From Spirogloea muscicola (lineage: Eukaryota; Streptophyta; Zygnematophyceae; Spirogloeales; Spirogloeaceae): a stretch of 28,392 nucleotides of DNA. The DNA is taken from positions 342,747-371,138 of the forward strand of contig WELB01000045.1 in NCBI GenBank assembly GCA_009602725.1, given 5' to 3'. Positions 9,651 through 26,002 of this stretch are shown here, one piece after another. The translations under genes were made by a program, and so were the position numbers. The notes beneath the pieces were generated by a model. That model was not told the origin of the DNA. It saw nothing but the letters and a program-made list of their open reading frames with translations, and did not search any database. How positions within the stretch are numbered: position 1 is the stretch's first letter; each line of letters begins with the position of its first letter.

Positions 9651-9719
9651 AGGGTTTAGGACTTGAGGGTTTAGGGTTTCAGTTTAGAGCCTAGGGTTCC
9701 GTTAGCGTGCGCCCTAAAC
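9651..9719. promoter_or_regulatory. Telomere-like (telo-box) cluster in the UBE3D/SEC23 divergent promoter
   Basis: AGGGTTTAGG at 9651-9660, GAGGGTTTAGGGTTTC at 9665-9680, CTAGGGTT at 9691-9698 and the inverse CCCTAAAC at 9712-9719. These match the green-lineage telomere unit TTTAGGG. In land plants the telo-box AAACCCTAA is a known promoter element of growth and translation genes; a regulatory role here is inference. The cluster lies about 90 bases upstream of the SEC23 ATG. Confidence 0.7.
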
Positions 9720-9768
9720 GGCCCCAATTCCACTGCAGCTTTCAACCCCCCCGCCACGGCGGGGCAGC

Positions 9769-9775
<7 letters not shown>

Positions 9776-9800
<25 letters not shown>

Positions 9801-9804
9801 CGCC
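9776..9804 (+). repeat. (GCC)n tract immediately 5' of the SEC23 start
   Basis: Nine or so GCC units run directly into GCCGCCATGG, so the repeat also provides a Kozak-like context (GCCGCC before ATG, G at +4). Confidence 0.9.
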
Positions 9805-15491
<5,687 letters not shown>

Positions 15492-16129
15492 CTCCCGCCT
15501 CTAAGTTGTCATAGGGGTGTTGTGCCTGCCAGATGCAGACAGTAGGACACTACCTTCATTCTGTATGGCCATTTCCATCGGTTGGGTTTGCATCAGCCAT
15601 GCCAGCCTGACAATTCTTCTTCCAATGTATACCCGGTTCGACGTTGTCGAGTACATTCTTGCGTTTCTCCCACTTAGTTGTGTGTACTTTCATCATGTGA
15701 AACAAAGTGTACGAGCTGTTCACAGAGACGGCATGGCACATACAAAGAGACTGTGTGTGGAGACCTCATCCCCCACGTCTGCTAGCATCTGGAAGAGCAC
15801 CCCACAGCCTCCTGACTTGACACGAGTAGCCACTCGTATTCATAAGTTGTGCACCTCGCAACCCTACCCATGTTCCATATCCATGAGCCATACAGGAAAT
15901 CAAGTATCTCACAACTGTCCAACAAACAGATGCATTGAAAGGCTTGGAACATCGGTACTACTGGGCTTGAAGGTAGGCAGTTGTGTATGAGGGCGCAAGT
16001 TCAGCTCATTGGAACAAATCATGTACATAGAGCTCCTAGTTGACTGCCAATGAGCAGTCTGAGCTGAGCTCGTCAGTCGTCCGCTGTTTGTGTGAAATAA
16101 TTCACTTCTCGTGTGTCATCCAGCAAAAG
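15492..16129. other. Convergent intergenic region between SEC23 and the GT4 gene
   Basis: No gene recognised. One + frame of about 150 codons (15517-15990) has no domain-like features and lies in what should be 3' untranslated sequence. Confidence 0.6.
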
Positions 16130-18894
16130 TCAAGACACAGCTTGGCCGCCCAAAGAGGTGACTAGGATCTCTGTCAGCAGGAGGGCGTTGGCCTCCTCGC
16201 TCCACTGGATGCTCTTTGCGCTGGCCTTCTGCCCCACTGCAGCGAGGTGTGGTCGGTCCTTCAGAGCTGCAGCGATCTGGAGTTGCAAAAGATTATGGCA
16301 AATGCAAGTCAGCATGACTTGCCACTGAGAAGGAGATGGGCCAGTCCAATTGTAGAAGAAAGTCAGCAGCCGGCCATCAGGCAATAGCAGTCTGCAGAAG
16401 TCAAGCAGGCCCCTCTAGGTGAAACCAAGTATGATGACCTTGGTAGCAGCTTGAGTGGCGTCGCTGCTTAAGTCCACCCCAACGGCCAGGTCCTGTGCTG
16501 GATTAAGGAGCTCGGTGGCTCCAACTGCGCCTGCAGGGCCCTGGTGGACGATGCTGGGTGCACCAAAAGCAGCCGCCTCCACGACCGTCATGCCGTATGC
16601 ATCGTAAACGCACGGGTGAACGTTCAGCAGTGTCTGCAAATTTACACAAGACAAGAAGCAAGGTTTTGTCATTTAAGGGCCTACAGCAGAAATTCCATGC
16701 AAAGTATATCATGTGGTACATGTGACAGCTACATGAGTCCAAGTTCTACTGCTATCGAGTCTAAAAAGTCAGTAGGGTTGTGGTGATTCTTGCACCACAT
16801 ACATGCAACTGAGTATGCTATCGTACGCATGGCACGCAGTGGAAGCCACAAGGACCTGCGAGTACACTCTGGCCATCTCCTGTGGGCCCATGAAGCCATG
16901 GATGAGCTCAGCGTCCGGCGAGGCAGCAACCACTCTCGCCTTCACGCGCTCTGCATACTCAGTATTGGCTCCGGCGCCAAGGCAGAGCAGCGGCGTGATC
17001 TTCTCCGCCTGCAGGAATGGCGCAAGCTCCTCCACCAGGCTGGCAAAGAGCTCCGCGTTCTTCTCCGGGGATAGCCGCACACAGCACGACAAGTAGCTCC
17101 TGGCTGTTGTTTCAGCGTCGTCTCCTGCCGTGGCGCTCTTATGCTCGGCCTCCATCCTGGCCATAGCCAGCACTCGGATGTCCTCCCTCAGCGGGGGCAG
17201 GAGGGCGTGCACCCTCACATCCGGCCTCTTAGCCGCTCCCAGCTCTGCAAACAACTCCACAAGAGAGCTGCATCAGTTGATGTCCTGTTGCACACACATG
17301 TAGCCTGGCCACTGTCAGGCTGGCGGGGTGAGGCGTGGGAGCTACTCGCCCTTCTTAAGGTAGCTTGCGTCCAGAGAGCTGAGTCCGACGACGGCCGATG
17401 CAATCGCCACAGCATCTGACTCTTTGGCCCTGCCATGATAAACACCACATCTGACTTCCTCTGTAAACCGCAATACCCGTGTGGCCCAGCAGCGCTGTAG
17501 ATGTTTAGCGAAGCAAGTGCCTGCAGAGCTTGAGAGCAAGCAGGCGAGACCTGTAGAAAGCCCGCTCCTGCTCGCCCTCGTCACCCTGGTACTCCGAGAG
17601 GGTGTACACACGGTAGTTTAGGTAGGCCATGGGTGGTAGGGGCAGGAGTGCTGCCTCCCAGGCTTCACTGCGCCAGTAGTCAGGCATGTCAGCCTCCCCA
17701 GCACCGCAGTCCTGGAGACGGATGGCGTGAGTGACAAGAAAGCAAAAGCATGCAAAGAGGGCTGCAGAGTGCGCGTCTGGCCAGAGATTGTGTGCAGGTG
17801 GCGAGCAACCTCTGGCAGCATGGAGAGAAGACGGCAGTAATTGTCGTAACAGGAGTGGCATGTTAGTGGCTGCATGGAGTGCCGCTACCTTTTCGCCAAC
17901 TGGTGGTATGCGTCCAGGGCCGACCAATCGACGATGAGCACCCAGTCGGGCCGGAACCGCACGACCTCCGCTACCATCGTGGTAGAGACGCCCGCCGCAA
18001 AGTCCTACCATACGATGATGACCACCAGCAAAAACGCACCGATTTGGGACATGCAGCTGATGGAGCCAATGGCCAGCCCGCTGTTGGCAGCAGCAAGTAG
18101 TAGCAAGCTTGCACCAAGCCCTTAGTGCACCGCACAAGCATCAAAGTTGATGGCATTGAGGCCATTGAGGGTATCTGATGAGCCAGGCGCTCGCATGAGA
18201 ATGCTCCAGCTGACCTTCCAGCCGCACCGCCAGTCGAGGCGGCCCCACACGGGCACTGGGATCTCCACAAGCCCTGCCTCGAGGGTCCGCACGCCAAGTG
18301 CCTCCTCGGCAGGCACCGCCTCGGCACTGCTAGCCTGTCTGCCCCATCCTGGAGGCAAAGCGAGAAACTCAGCGCTATAACGTGGCTTGCAGCGAGGGCC
18401 GGCGGCCAAGGCCGTGCTAAGCACAGCCAGACCGCGTCGCTAGGAAGCGTGGCCTGCCAGCCACTGCACCTGCCGGCGGCCTGCCGCTGAGCACCAGCAC
18501 TGAGTGTCCGAGCTTCGATAAGGAGCGCACCATCGACTGCACACAACCTCCCAAACGGCCAGCGGCGACATGCCTCAGCAGCAGCTTGCTTGATGACCGA
18601 TCCGACCGCCATTGACGTTGCAGCAGATAGACGTTGCAGCAGCATTGCAGGCAGATGCAAGGCAAAGCCAAGGCTTCTGCTGGCGGCGACCGTCCACCAT
18701 TGTGCTTCCCACACACAGTCGCGCTTTGCGCGTCGCTGCGATCGCAAGCTACTGAAAGCCAGGCATCGATCGCAAGTAGAGAGGCAGGGCCAGCGGCGCT
18801 CGGGACCTGCGAGTAGACGCCGTTGCCGCTAAAGGTGCCGGCCTTGTACTCGAGCGTCAGGAAGGCGAGCCGGAGAGGCCGGAAAGCGGAGCGA

Positions 18895-18935
<41 letters not shown>

Positions 18936-18944
18936 CGCGTCCGG
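16130..18944 (-). CDS. GT4-type (GT-B fold) glycosyltransferase, 9 exons, N-terminus interrupted by an N
   Basis: A retaining glycosyltransferase of the GT4/glycosyl transferase group 1 type; donor and acceptor are unknown. Exons: (18944)-18807, 18536-18470, 18348-18215, 18004-17889, 17667-17551, 17429-17350, 17244-16856, 16633-16439, 16276-16130. All phases agree; exons 2-9 give 414 aa. N-lobe: LEYKAGTFSGNGVYSQ, a donor-side Gly-rich opening, then SLSKLGHSVLVLSGRP, VEIPVPVWGRLDW, RPDWVLIVDWSALDAYH and AYLNYRVYTLSEYQGD. C-lobe: SYLSCCVRLSPEKN, LCLGAGANTEYAERV, ELIHGFMGPQEMARVYS and NVHPCVYDAYGMTVVEAAAFGAPS, split here as NVHPCVYDAYG and MTVVEAAAFGAPS. The usual E-x7-E motif appears as D-x7-E. 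The intron after 17350 is GC-AG (GCGAGT). Upstream of 18807 the frame runs through an Ala run from a GCC tract to the N at 18945; no in-frame ATG is seen beyond it. ATG at 18999 is out of frame unless the gap length differs. Confidence 0.9.
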
Positions 18945-18945
18945 N
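18899..18945. repeat. (GCC)n tract ending in an assembly N, GT4 N-terminus
   Basis: The + strand shows about 12 GGC units at 18899-18935, then GGCCGCGTCCGG and N at 18945. On the GT4 sense strand this encodes poly-Ala. The N almost certainly marks a failure to assemble the tract. Confidence 0.9.
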
Positions 18946-18949
18946 CGGC

Positions 18950-19681
18950 GGCGGGCGGTGGCTCGCGGGGCGGCCGCCCTGCCGGGAGTGCGGCGGCATG
19001 GAGGGGGGGGGTGGGCTGCCGGCCTTGGCCTGCAGTCGGCATTGATTTTGGGTTCTCAATTGTTGTCATTTCGGGCTGGCTTTTCACAGCCGTTGCCCCC
19101 ATTGGGAGAGCCCCCTTTTCTTGATAAAGCCCTCCCCGTCGCTAAATGTTGCCATCATTGTGGCGCCATCGTGGCTCCCAACAGCGGACGTCCATTGGCA
19201 ACTTCCCATCCGTCTCCACTTACCACGCACTCGGCTGGCATCTTTCCCAGCCTGCGTTCCTCCCCGCCCCCACCTGCGCGCCCCTGATGTCGTGCAACAG
19301 TCGACGCCATGTCCGAGGACGTTTAACCGACCTCGTGCTCCTTACCTCACCGTTGGCTCGGTTAGTCACAGCCGTCTTAGCCCTGCGAACACCTTACCTT
19401 GCTTCATAGATACCTATCTTGCCTTCTGGGGCGTACCAGCATTCTATTGCCAATAGTCACAAGCTACAGGAGGCTGCTTGACTCCAATTTGCAGCTTTCC
19501 AAGCTCCGGCTTGGGAGCTCAGCCACTGCCAATGACTGCACACGCAACTGCAGCCACTACTCTCCTCCTCAACTCTTAATTAGTGCTTGTGATGCCATCA
19601 CAGGTCCCAAGAGGTTGCGATTGTGGCTTGCTGCAAAAACGGCATAATGCATGCCATAAAAGTATGGTGTATGTGTGTTGA
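18950..19681. other. Intergenic region between GT4 5' end and hydrolase 3' end
   Basis: 18960-19020 is GC-rich with a run of G at about 19005. 19072-19130 carries a copy of the dispersed repeat. The rest, to 19681, shows no gene and presumably includes the hydrolase 3' untranslated region. Confidence 0.6.
19072..19125. repeat. Dispersed repeat core copy
   Basis: CGGGCTGGCTTTTCACAGCC, then GTTGCCCCCATTGGGAGAGCCC and CTTTTCTTGAT, matching parts of 2186-2435 and 6466-6640. It lies in the presumed promoter of the GT4 gene. Confidence 0.8.
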
Positions 19682-22076
19682 TCAGGAGGCGGCGAGCCGC
19701 CGGGTTATCCAATCAACAATGTCTGCCATGATGGCCTCTTTCTCAGGCTCAAAGAGCAGGTCGTGAAACAAGCCATCATACAGCTTGAGCTCTTTAGCTG
19801 GAGAGGCGGCGCACTGGTGAAGTGCCACCGAGCCCGCTGGCAAACACAGCCGATCTTCTGTGCCGTGCAGCACCATAAACGGCGTCGTCACAGAGTGCAA
19901 GCTACGCCGCAGCGCCGCCGTAAGCTGCAGAATTTCCTGCCCAGTGCGTGCCCGCATGCCGCCCGTGTACACCAGCGGGTCACCATACTTCGCCACCAGC
20001 GCCGCAGGGTCTCGTGAGACCTTGATCCCCGGTCCGACGGCTGCTGACACCTGGAACATGGGCACCAGCGCTGAACCAATGGGTGCCAGAAGCTGCCAGC
20101 CACAGTACAGCCACATATCCACGTCAGTGAATGCTTAGACAGAGCCCAACGGCAAGGCTTGCAGCTACATAGCGAAGGGAGCAGGAGACTTCATATATTG
20201 ACATTCAATGACATCCGCTGACATCGGAAAGCAAACCACTGACACAGAAACGTAAGAGTTGTCTACTGCTAATCAGCAGGGAGGCGCGACTGGCTGGCCT
20301 TCTATACCGAGAGGATGGCTGCCGGCTTGTTAATCATGATGGCTGGGGACGTGAGCACGAGACCAGCCAGCGGGCTCTTGTCGGCTACGAGCGCAGCCAC
20401 CTGACATTACACAGAATCACAGCCGTCAACAACAGGCCACCAGCACAACAAGCATGGCTGCACCTCCCTCCCTCCCTCCCTTCCCTCCCTCCTCTCCCTC
20501 TCTCCCATCTTCGCAATGCCTTTGTAAACCTATCTGAAGATCTGTGAATGACAAGCAGCTGGGTAGCAGCCTTCCTCTTTAACAGGCAACAAGCACCATT
20601 TTGCCAAGCCTCTGAAAGCAAGGTGAGAGGTTGAGCAACATTGTCCAACCCTGCACCTGGAGGGCAATGGCTCCACCCGTGGAATGACCAAAGAGAAAGC
20701 AGGGCACGTTTGGGTGGTTCGTTGAGACCATCTTCAGATACGTCCTCTGTAAGGCCAAGGAGAAGAGTCTCAGTTAACAATGAAAAGCAAGGGAGCGGCA
20801 GGCACGTCTGTGATGTGCAGCTCGGCTTGACAATCACCGGCAAGCCCTATGGATACTGCGGATAGCAGCAGTAGCAATGGCTCACCACGTCGCTGATGAC
20901 ATACTCCAGCCGCTCCACATACCCATGCAAACCATCGCTTCCTCCGTGACCTATGGGCCAAAATGACAACACGTATAAGCTCCACTGCACTTGTCACACT
21001 TTGCAACCTCAAGTCGCGAGTTGGCAAAGGGTCAATAGCTAGAGCGATGAGAACATGTACAAGTTGCAGATGTTGGTAGATTGTACAATTGCCATGAGAA
21101 CCCTTGACGAATTGAAGCTTCTAGAGGCCTTGCCGATGGAAGAAAGAACCATTATTCTTCCCAATAGACTTAATGGTTAATGACTGTGTGGAAAGGCTCA
21201 TTGCTGCATGTCATCCATAGGGCCAAAGGCAAGACCCAAGGGCCCATAGCTTGCTCCTCACCTATCCAGTCAAGCGCAAACACCCCGAATCCCTGCAAAT
21301 TCAAGGCCTTTGCAAAGGCTGCATATCGGCCACCGTGCTCATTAAGGCCGTGGACCACCAGCACAAGCGCCCTGCAAGTCGTTCTGCAATCTGTGAGTTT
21401 ACTTTGCAGCCGGAGACATCATAGTGACTGATCAACTTCATGCACATCACATACTTAGGAATGCCTCACCCCTGATGAAAAGAGAGCGAATTGCCAAACG
21501 CTTGCTCAAGTGATGATCTATCAGCTCTGCTCGTGACTGCTGTGGCGCATGTAAGCTGAGTCGTAAGAACAGAAGCTCTATAAAGTGGCAGCTATCTCCC
21601 ACCCCTTGCAGGGCAGTCAATGTGGGTCACCTTATGCCGCCTCCCCCGGCAGGTAGCCAGGACTGCGTGAAAATTCTTTGGCCGCGTAGATTGGTAAATG
21701 GCGCTGCGCTGTAGACGTTGTTCTTGAGCTCCTCGGACAGGTCGGACAGCGACCTGACAAGCTTCTGCGAGTGCTCCTGCCTGCTCTGCGATGCCTTGCA
21801 GGCGATTGTGCAAGGTCGTGGCGCCTTCGTGCCGGTCGGCAAGCCCACGGAGGCGAGGAGGCTGGCGAGGACGCTGCTGGCCTTCAGAAGCGCGAGCATG
21901 GCGCTGAGAGTGCTGGACAGTGCCAGCCTGAGGAACGGGAACGAGCTGCTCAGAGGCGTGGGGGCCTCAACAGCGACCATTGCCCCGGGTGGGGACCCGC
22001 TCCTGCGGGGGCCTTGGCCGTCCCTCGCGCTGGCCCCGACGGCCCGGGCAGCGTTCCACGACGGCTGAGCGAGCAT
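19682..22076 (-). CDS. Monoacylglycerol-lipase-like alpha/beta hydrolase (complete, 6 exons)
   Basis: A serine hydrolase of the MAGL/caffeoylshikimate-esterase-like group; the substrate is probably a monoacylglycerol or lysophospholipid (inference). Exons: 22076-21631, 21371-21262, 20950-20886, 20746-20657, 20400-20308, 20092-19682. All phases agree, giving 404 aa. Seen: FTNLRGQRIFTQSWLP, oxyanion-region VVHGLNEHGGRY with HG at 156-157, LDWIGHGGSDGLHGYVERL, nucleophile elbow FLFGHSTGGAIAL with Ser229, LVLTSPAIM, VSRDPAALVAKYGDPLVYTG, LHGTED with Asp348, and LYDGLFHDLLFEPE with His378. The triad is complete. The extra 130-residue N-terminus has a hydrophobic stretch at 51-79 and could be a membrane anchor or plastid targeting region. 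ATG 22076 follows an in-frame TAG 15 bases upstream, unless an intron ends there. The intron at 20401-20656 holds a purine-rich G4-like tract. Confidence 0.92.
20464..20507. repeat. CCCT-rich tract (sense-strand GGGA repeat) in a hydrolase intron
   Basis: The + strand reads CTCCCTCCCTCCCTCCC and continues similarly. On the gene's sense strand this is GGGAGGGAGGG with further G3 runs, fitting the four-run G-quadruplex pattern. It is confined to the intron between exons 4 and 5. Confidence 0.85.
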
Positions 22077-22251
22077 CCGACGAGCCGGCGACTAAGCGCG
22101 GAGGCTGCTCCAAGACATCCCCTGCGGCGTGCAATTCCTGCAACTCCTTCAGGCTATCCACGTCTCTGTTGTTGATGGAAGCGGCGTCGAGATGGCAAGA
22201 TCTAGGTCGCCAGCCTGAGCGGCTACGGCAAGCGACGCGGGAGCGATGGCT

Positions 22252-22283
<32 letters not shown>

Positions 22284-22804
22284 CGAGTGGAGGCCGGTAA
22301 GGAGCCTTCGGGGATTGCCAAGCTGGTCGAGCGCAAGGGGGTGGGGGGGAAGCGGGCCACGCCGGGGTGCGGCACATGTGGGACCGACGGAGCCGCTGCG
22401 GACGCCTTTTCGGGGGGCGCTCGGCTCGCTTTCGCGGCGGCGGGCATGGTCCGCCCTCGGACGAGAGCGCGGCGGCGGGGCTTCCGCCCGGCCCGCTCCG
22501 GGGAAGCCCGGCAGCATCCCGCGAGATTCCCGGCGACCACGTGCGCCCGGGGATGCTGCCGGGGGGCCTCTTTGCTTACCGAGATGTTAGCGAACATGCT
22601 GAGCAGAGCCCACCGCCGCAGAAAGATTCGTTGCCTCTGACGATCGTGGCTTGGCGGCTCTCGCAGCCGTGGAGAGGCTCATGGGCGCCCGGCGAGAAGT
22701 TACCGGGAACGGAGAAGCCCGTTAGCGGTGGGTGCAGGCGGCGGGGTCCCCGTTAGGCTCGCCGCGTCAGCGCCAGCGTCACCCACCCTGGCGACGCTGA
22801 CGCC
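22077..22804. promoter_or_regulatory. GC-rich divergent promoter region, hydrolase / TMEM186-like
   Basis: Some 730 bases between the two start codons. It holds a (GGC)n tract at about 22247-22280 and many open frames that are by-products of high GC. One on - reads DAASINNRDVDSLKELQELH and could be a non-annotated 5' exon of the hydrolase, but it does not join in frame to ATG 22076. Confidence 0.5.
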
Positions 22805-25497
22805 ATGCCCGCCATTGCCACAGCCGGGCTCCCCGCCGCGAAACCCGCGGGGTTTTGGCCATGTGGCGCGGCGCGGCCGCGGCGCTGCGGCCCGCCGCCG
22901 CCGCCGCTGCCATTGCCGTTGCCGCGCTTCGTCGGCAGGCCCTTCGTNCCGTCACTGCCGCCGCCGTCGCTGCCATTGCCGTTGCCGCGCTTCGTCGGCA
23001 GGCCCTTCGTGGCGGCTGCGGCCGTCCGAGCCCGGCCGGGGCCCGCCGCCGAAGTCGGCGCGGCGCCGGCAGCGCGGCCCCTCGTCCTGTACCGCGGCCG
23101 CTGGATCCGGATCCTGCGCGTCGCCGTCAGGTGCGCCGCCTTTGCGCCACCGCTCCGGCCACTCTGTGCTGCGCAGTCTGCTCCTTGACGGCAGCGCTCT
23201 GGACGCGGCTGTCCCCGCCTGCCTTTGCGCGGCGCCGTCAAGTCTGGCTGCCGTCAAGGAGTCGAGCATTGGCGGTGGCTCTGAATTATTATCCCGTACA
23301 CCTTGCCGTCGCCAGGCTCTCACCTCGTCCCGCGCTCCTCCCGAGCCGGCAGGGTTGACGGCCATGTCGCCGAGATGCCCGCCCTCTCTGACCAAACCCG
23401 TCTTCTGCTGCTGGTGTTTACTGTGAAATCTCGTTGCCAGATTCAAAGTCTTGCAGCTGATGGGCGTTGCCGGGCTCGCTCTGCCCATCGCGCATTACAC
23501 GAGCGGGGTGCGCTACAAACCCACCAGACACGGCTTTCATATCTGGGCCTACCATCTCATCCACAAAACCCCGCTATCAGGGTCTGAGAGCTAGTTTGTC
23601 CACGCCTTTGCTTTCTCTGCTTACGTCTCTGTCTGGTGGGGAGGCAATGTTGATGCAACTCTGGCTATGCTGGGAGGGGTGGCTGCCTGTACAGATTGCC
23701 AGGATCTTGTCACCTCGTCTTTACATACCTCTTGTCAGCTATGGGTCTGTCGGCTGTGCCCCTTGTGTGTGTCCTGAAAGAGGTCGGAGTATCATAGTAG
23801 CATCATGGCCTGCTGCAGCCGTGTGGATCTTCAGCAGTGTTTACTTTGTGCGTGCTGTGGCCCGTTTGGCTGCTCTCGCACGTCGTACAGGGCAGCTTGC
23901 CGCTGGCTACGCTTGCTGCTGTCGGCGCCGTCTCAGGCGGAGCGCTGGCTGCCTCAGGTGCTCTTTGGTACTACTCTCGCAGGTTGGCTTAGCTCAAAAC
24001 CCTCATAGAAGATGTAGTTATGGACGTGATACTATCCAGTAACGAGCTTCTGCTATAAAGCAGGTGGTGGCTATTGATGGTGAGGCTATTGAAAAGCACC
24101 ACTTACGAAGGAGTGCCTAGTCTTGGCAACACGTCTTCTAGCAGCCGTGCAAAGTGCTGCTCAATTCTTTCTATTTCAAGGGCCTTGTAGCACAGGACAT
24201 ATTGATGTTGTCAATAATGTGGATGCTTCGACATCACAAAATTAGTCAAGTAAGCACTGGGTTGCAGGACTGTACGCAACCACCTGCTCTGCAGAGCTCT
24301 TATCTGCAGCCTTTCCCACGCGTACTGCTAAATCCTCCTTTCTCTCAGGTTAGCAGTACTTGCTGGGTAAGCGTTTTGATGCTTCGTTTTGATGCTTACG
24401 CTGCGGACTTGCAGGTACATCGGAGAGCTGGCTGTGTTGCCATCCGATCGACCACAAGTACGCATAAGCACTCTCAACTTCTGGGGAAATCGAGAGGTGG
24501 AACTCCACCCTCAACGTCAATGTTAAAGCAAGACGCTGCTGTTGGAACAGCTTAGTCCGCAGCTTCATGTAGTTGGCCTCCTTTGTCATGTCTTCCATCA
24601 GCACATTATGTATCACACTGTGCCATGTCCTTCTTTCGCCTTCTAGCTACTTGTCACCAACACCATGTAGGTCAATTTGGACGTACCACATGTAGCCTGC
24701 CAGTTGGACCTGTGGTCTCACCGACCTGCATTATGCTGCGCATTGACAAACAGAGCTTCACTTGATCTGCAAGCCTGGGCCTGGTACCTGCAGGACTTGG
24801 TTGTCGATCTAAGGTATGCTTGCCGGCTCACTCATCTATCTCATCTGTAAGGCTGAGCGTGGTTGGAGCACACAGATGCCACCAGGGTGTCGACAAGCTG
24901 AAATACTCCAATGCTTCCTTTGACACCGCTACAGCAATGTAGTTCCACCTCTGAAGGGGCTCAACAACGAGGAGCTCAGGCAGGGTGTGCAGCAACTGCT
25001 TCTACCATTGGATGGTCCGTCAATCTGCAAGTGCTGCACCTCATCTAGATCTGTATTTTGTTTCAGACATTGCGGCTGCTTATAGATGTGCTAATGTATG
25101 TGTCACGTGGCCTGCGCACCTTCTGCACACTGGCTGACTATCTACCAGTTTACAATATGTTGACATGAGTGTCTGGGATTGGCATTTGCATGCTACTCAT
25201 GGAGGCATCTGTGTCAGCAAAGTTATTGAGCACTTTCCTTCTGAGGCAGCTATTGTACTTAGCATCAGTTTACTGAACTGTATGTCACACATTTTGTGCA
25301 GTTATCAATCACAGGCAGTTCATAATAAGCCTTCGCCATGGGATCCTCGTCGACAAGACCCGCCTTCTTCGTTTGCTAACTGGCGCCTTGCTTGCTGATG
25401 AGGTATGCTGACTGAAATTGGCTGCGCATCACTTCACCACTAACACTGACATATCTCTCAATCTCCTCAACAGGTTGTGCAGATTCTGAAGCCATAA
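22805..25497 (+). CDS. TMEM186: TMEM186-like mitochondrial membrane protein (8 exons, N-terminus uncertain)
   Basis: This belongs to the TMEM70/TMEM186/TMEM223 family; human TMEM186 works in the complex I assembly (MCIA) complex of the mitochondrial inner membrane. Exons: 22805-23130, 23441-23507, 23891-23982, 24415-24496, 24794-24813, 24935-25014, 25302-25402, 25474-25497, all in phase, 263 aa from ATG 22805. Seen: LVLYRGRWIRILRVAVR|FKVLQL; two hydrophobic hairpin segments (VLQLMGVAGLALPI and LATLAAVGAVSGGALAAS); WYYSRR|YIGELAVL; VRISTLNFWGNRE|DLVVDLS|NVVPPLKGL; INHRQFIISLRHGILVDKTRL. The 20-nt exon supplies DLVVDL. Start is doubtful: ATG 22861 gives an Arg/Ala-rich, presequence-like MWRGAAAALRP...ALRRQALR but in another frame. 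The N at 22948 and the repeated 42-mer around it suggest the assembly is wrong here, so a frameshift is plausible. Function in complex I assembly in algae is inference. Confidence 0.85.
22906..23010 (+). repeat. 42-bp direct repeat flanking an assembly N
   Basis: 22906-22947 and 22969-23010 are identical 42-mers starting GCTGCCATTGCCGTTGCCGC. The first ends directly at the N (22948). This pattern is expected when two overlapping contig ends are joined without collapsing the overlap, so the duplication is likely false. Confidence 0.9.
24794..24813 (+). other. 20-nt microexon of the TMEM186-like gene
   Basis: CTGCAG acceptor, then GACTTGGTTGTCGATCTAAG, then GTATGC donor. Phase 0 in and phase 2 out fit both neighbours, and the encoded DLVVDL(S) fills the place between GNRE and NVVPPLKG where family members carry a short acidic/hydrophobic link. 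Confidence 0.75.
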
Positions 25498-26002
25498 GCA
25501 ATTTACCACCACTGATGACCTGCCTTTAAAAACGACAAGTCAACTACAAACTTGCCATCATCCAAGTCCTTGTTTTTCAGCAAGCCATGCAAGCCTAATG
25601 TGGCCATGCTTGCTTCGCTTGCCTTCTCAGGAACCAACCCTCAGATCAGCACAAGCATCCCAAGCAACCATGGGGCTTACAGGTCCTGGCACTCAGTCCA
25701 AGTTGGGAACTGTCAGTGGCGATAGAACTGTAAGATAAGGCGGCCGCTCAAAGCCTGCCTTTCAGGCCTTCCTGCTATCTTCATGGTCTTACTCTAAACT
25801 CTTTATAGTCTTGGCATGAATCAGAGCTGTCTACTAAATTTGTGTCCACATGGACATGACAAAATTGTACTGCACACTGTACTAGTAATGCTGTGACTAA
25901 CACAGACCAATGAAATCAGCTGTTAGGGCTTTGATGTCATGGTTTTAGTTGCAAGATGGAGAGCTTTCAAGTCTAGAACATGGCACCTGCTCCTATGGTG
26001 TC
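25498..26002. other. Convergent intergenic region, TMEM186-like / BTB
   Basis: Mixed composition with no gene recognised; presumably the two 3' untranslated regions. Confidence 0.6.

Noticed and set aside
15517-15990. 157-codon + frame after SEC23
   Set aside because: It lies in the convergent 3' region, with no domain, no start context and no coding-like conservation.
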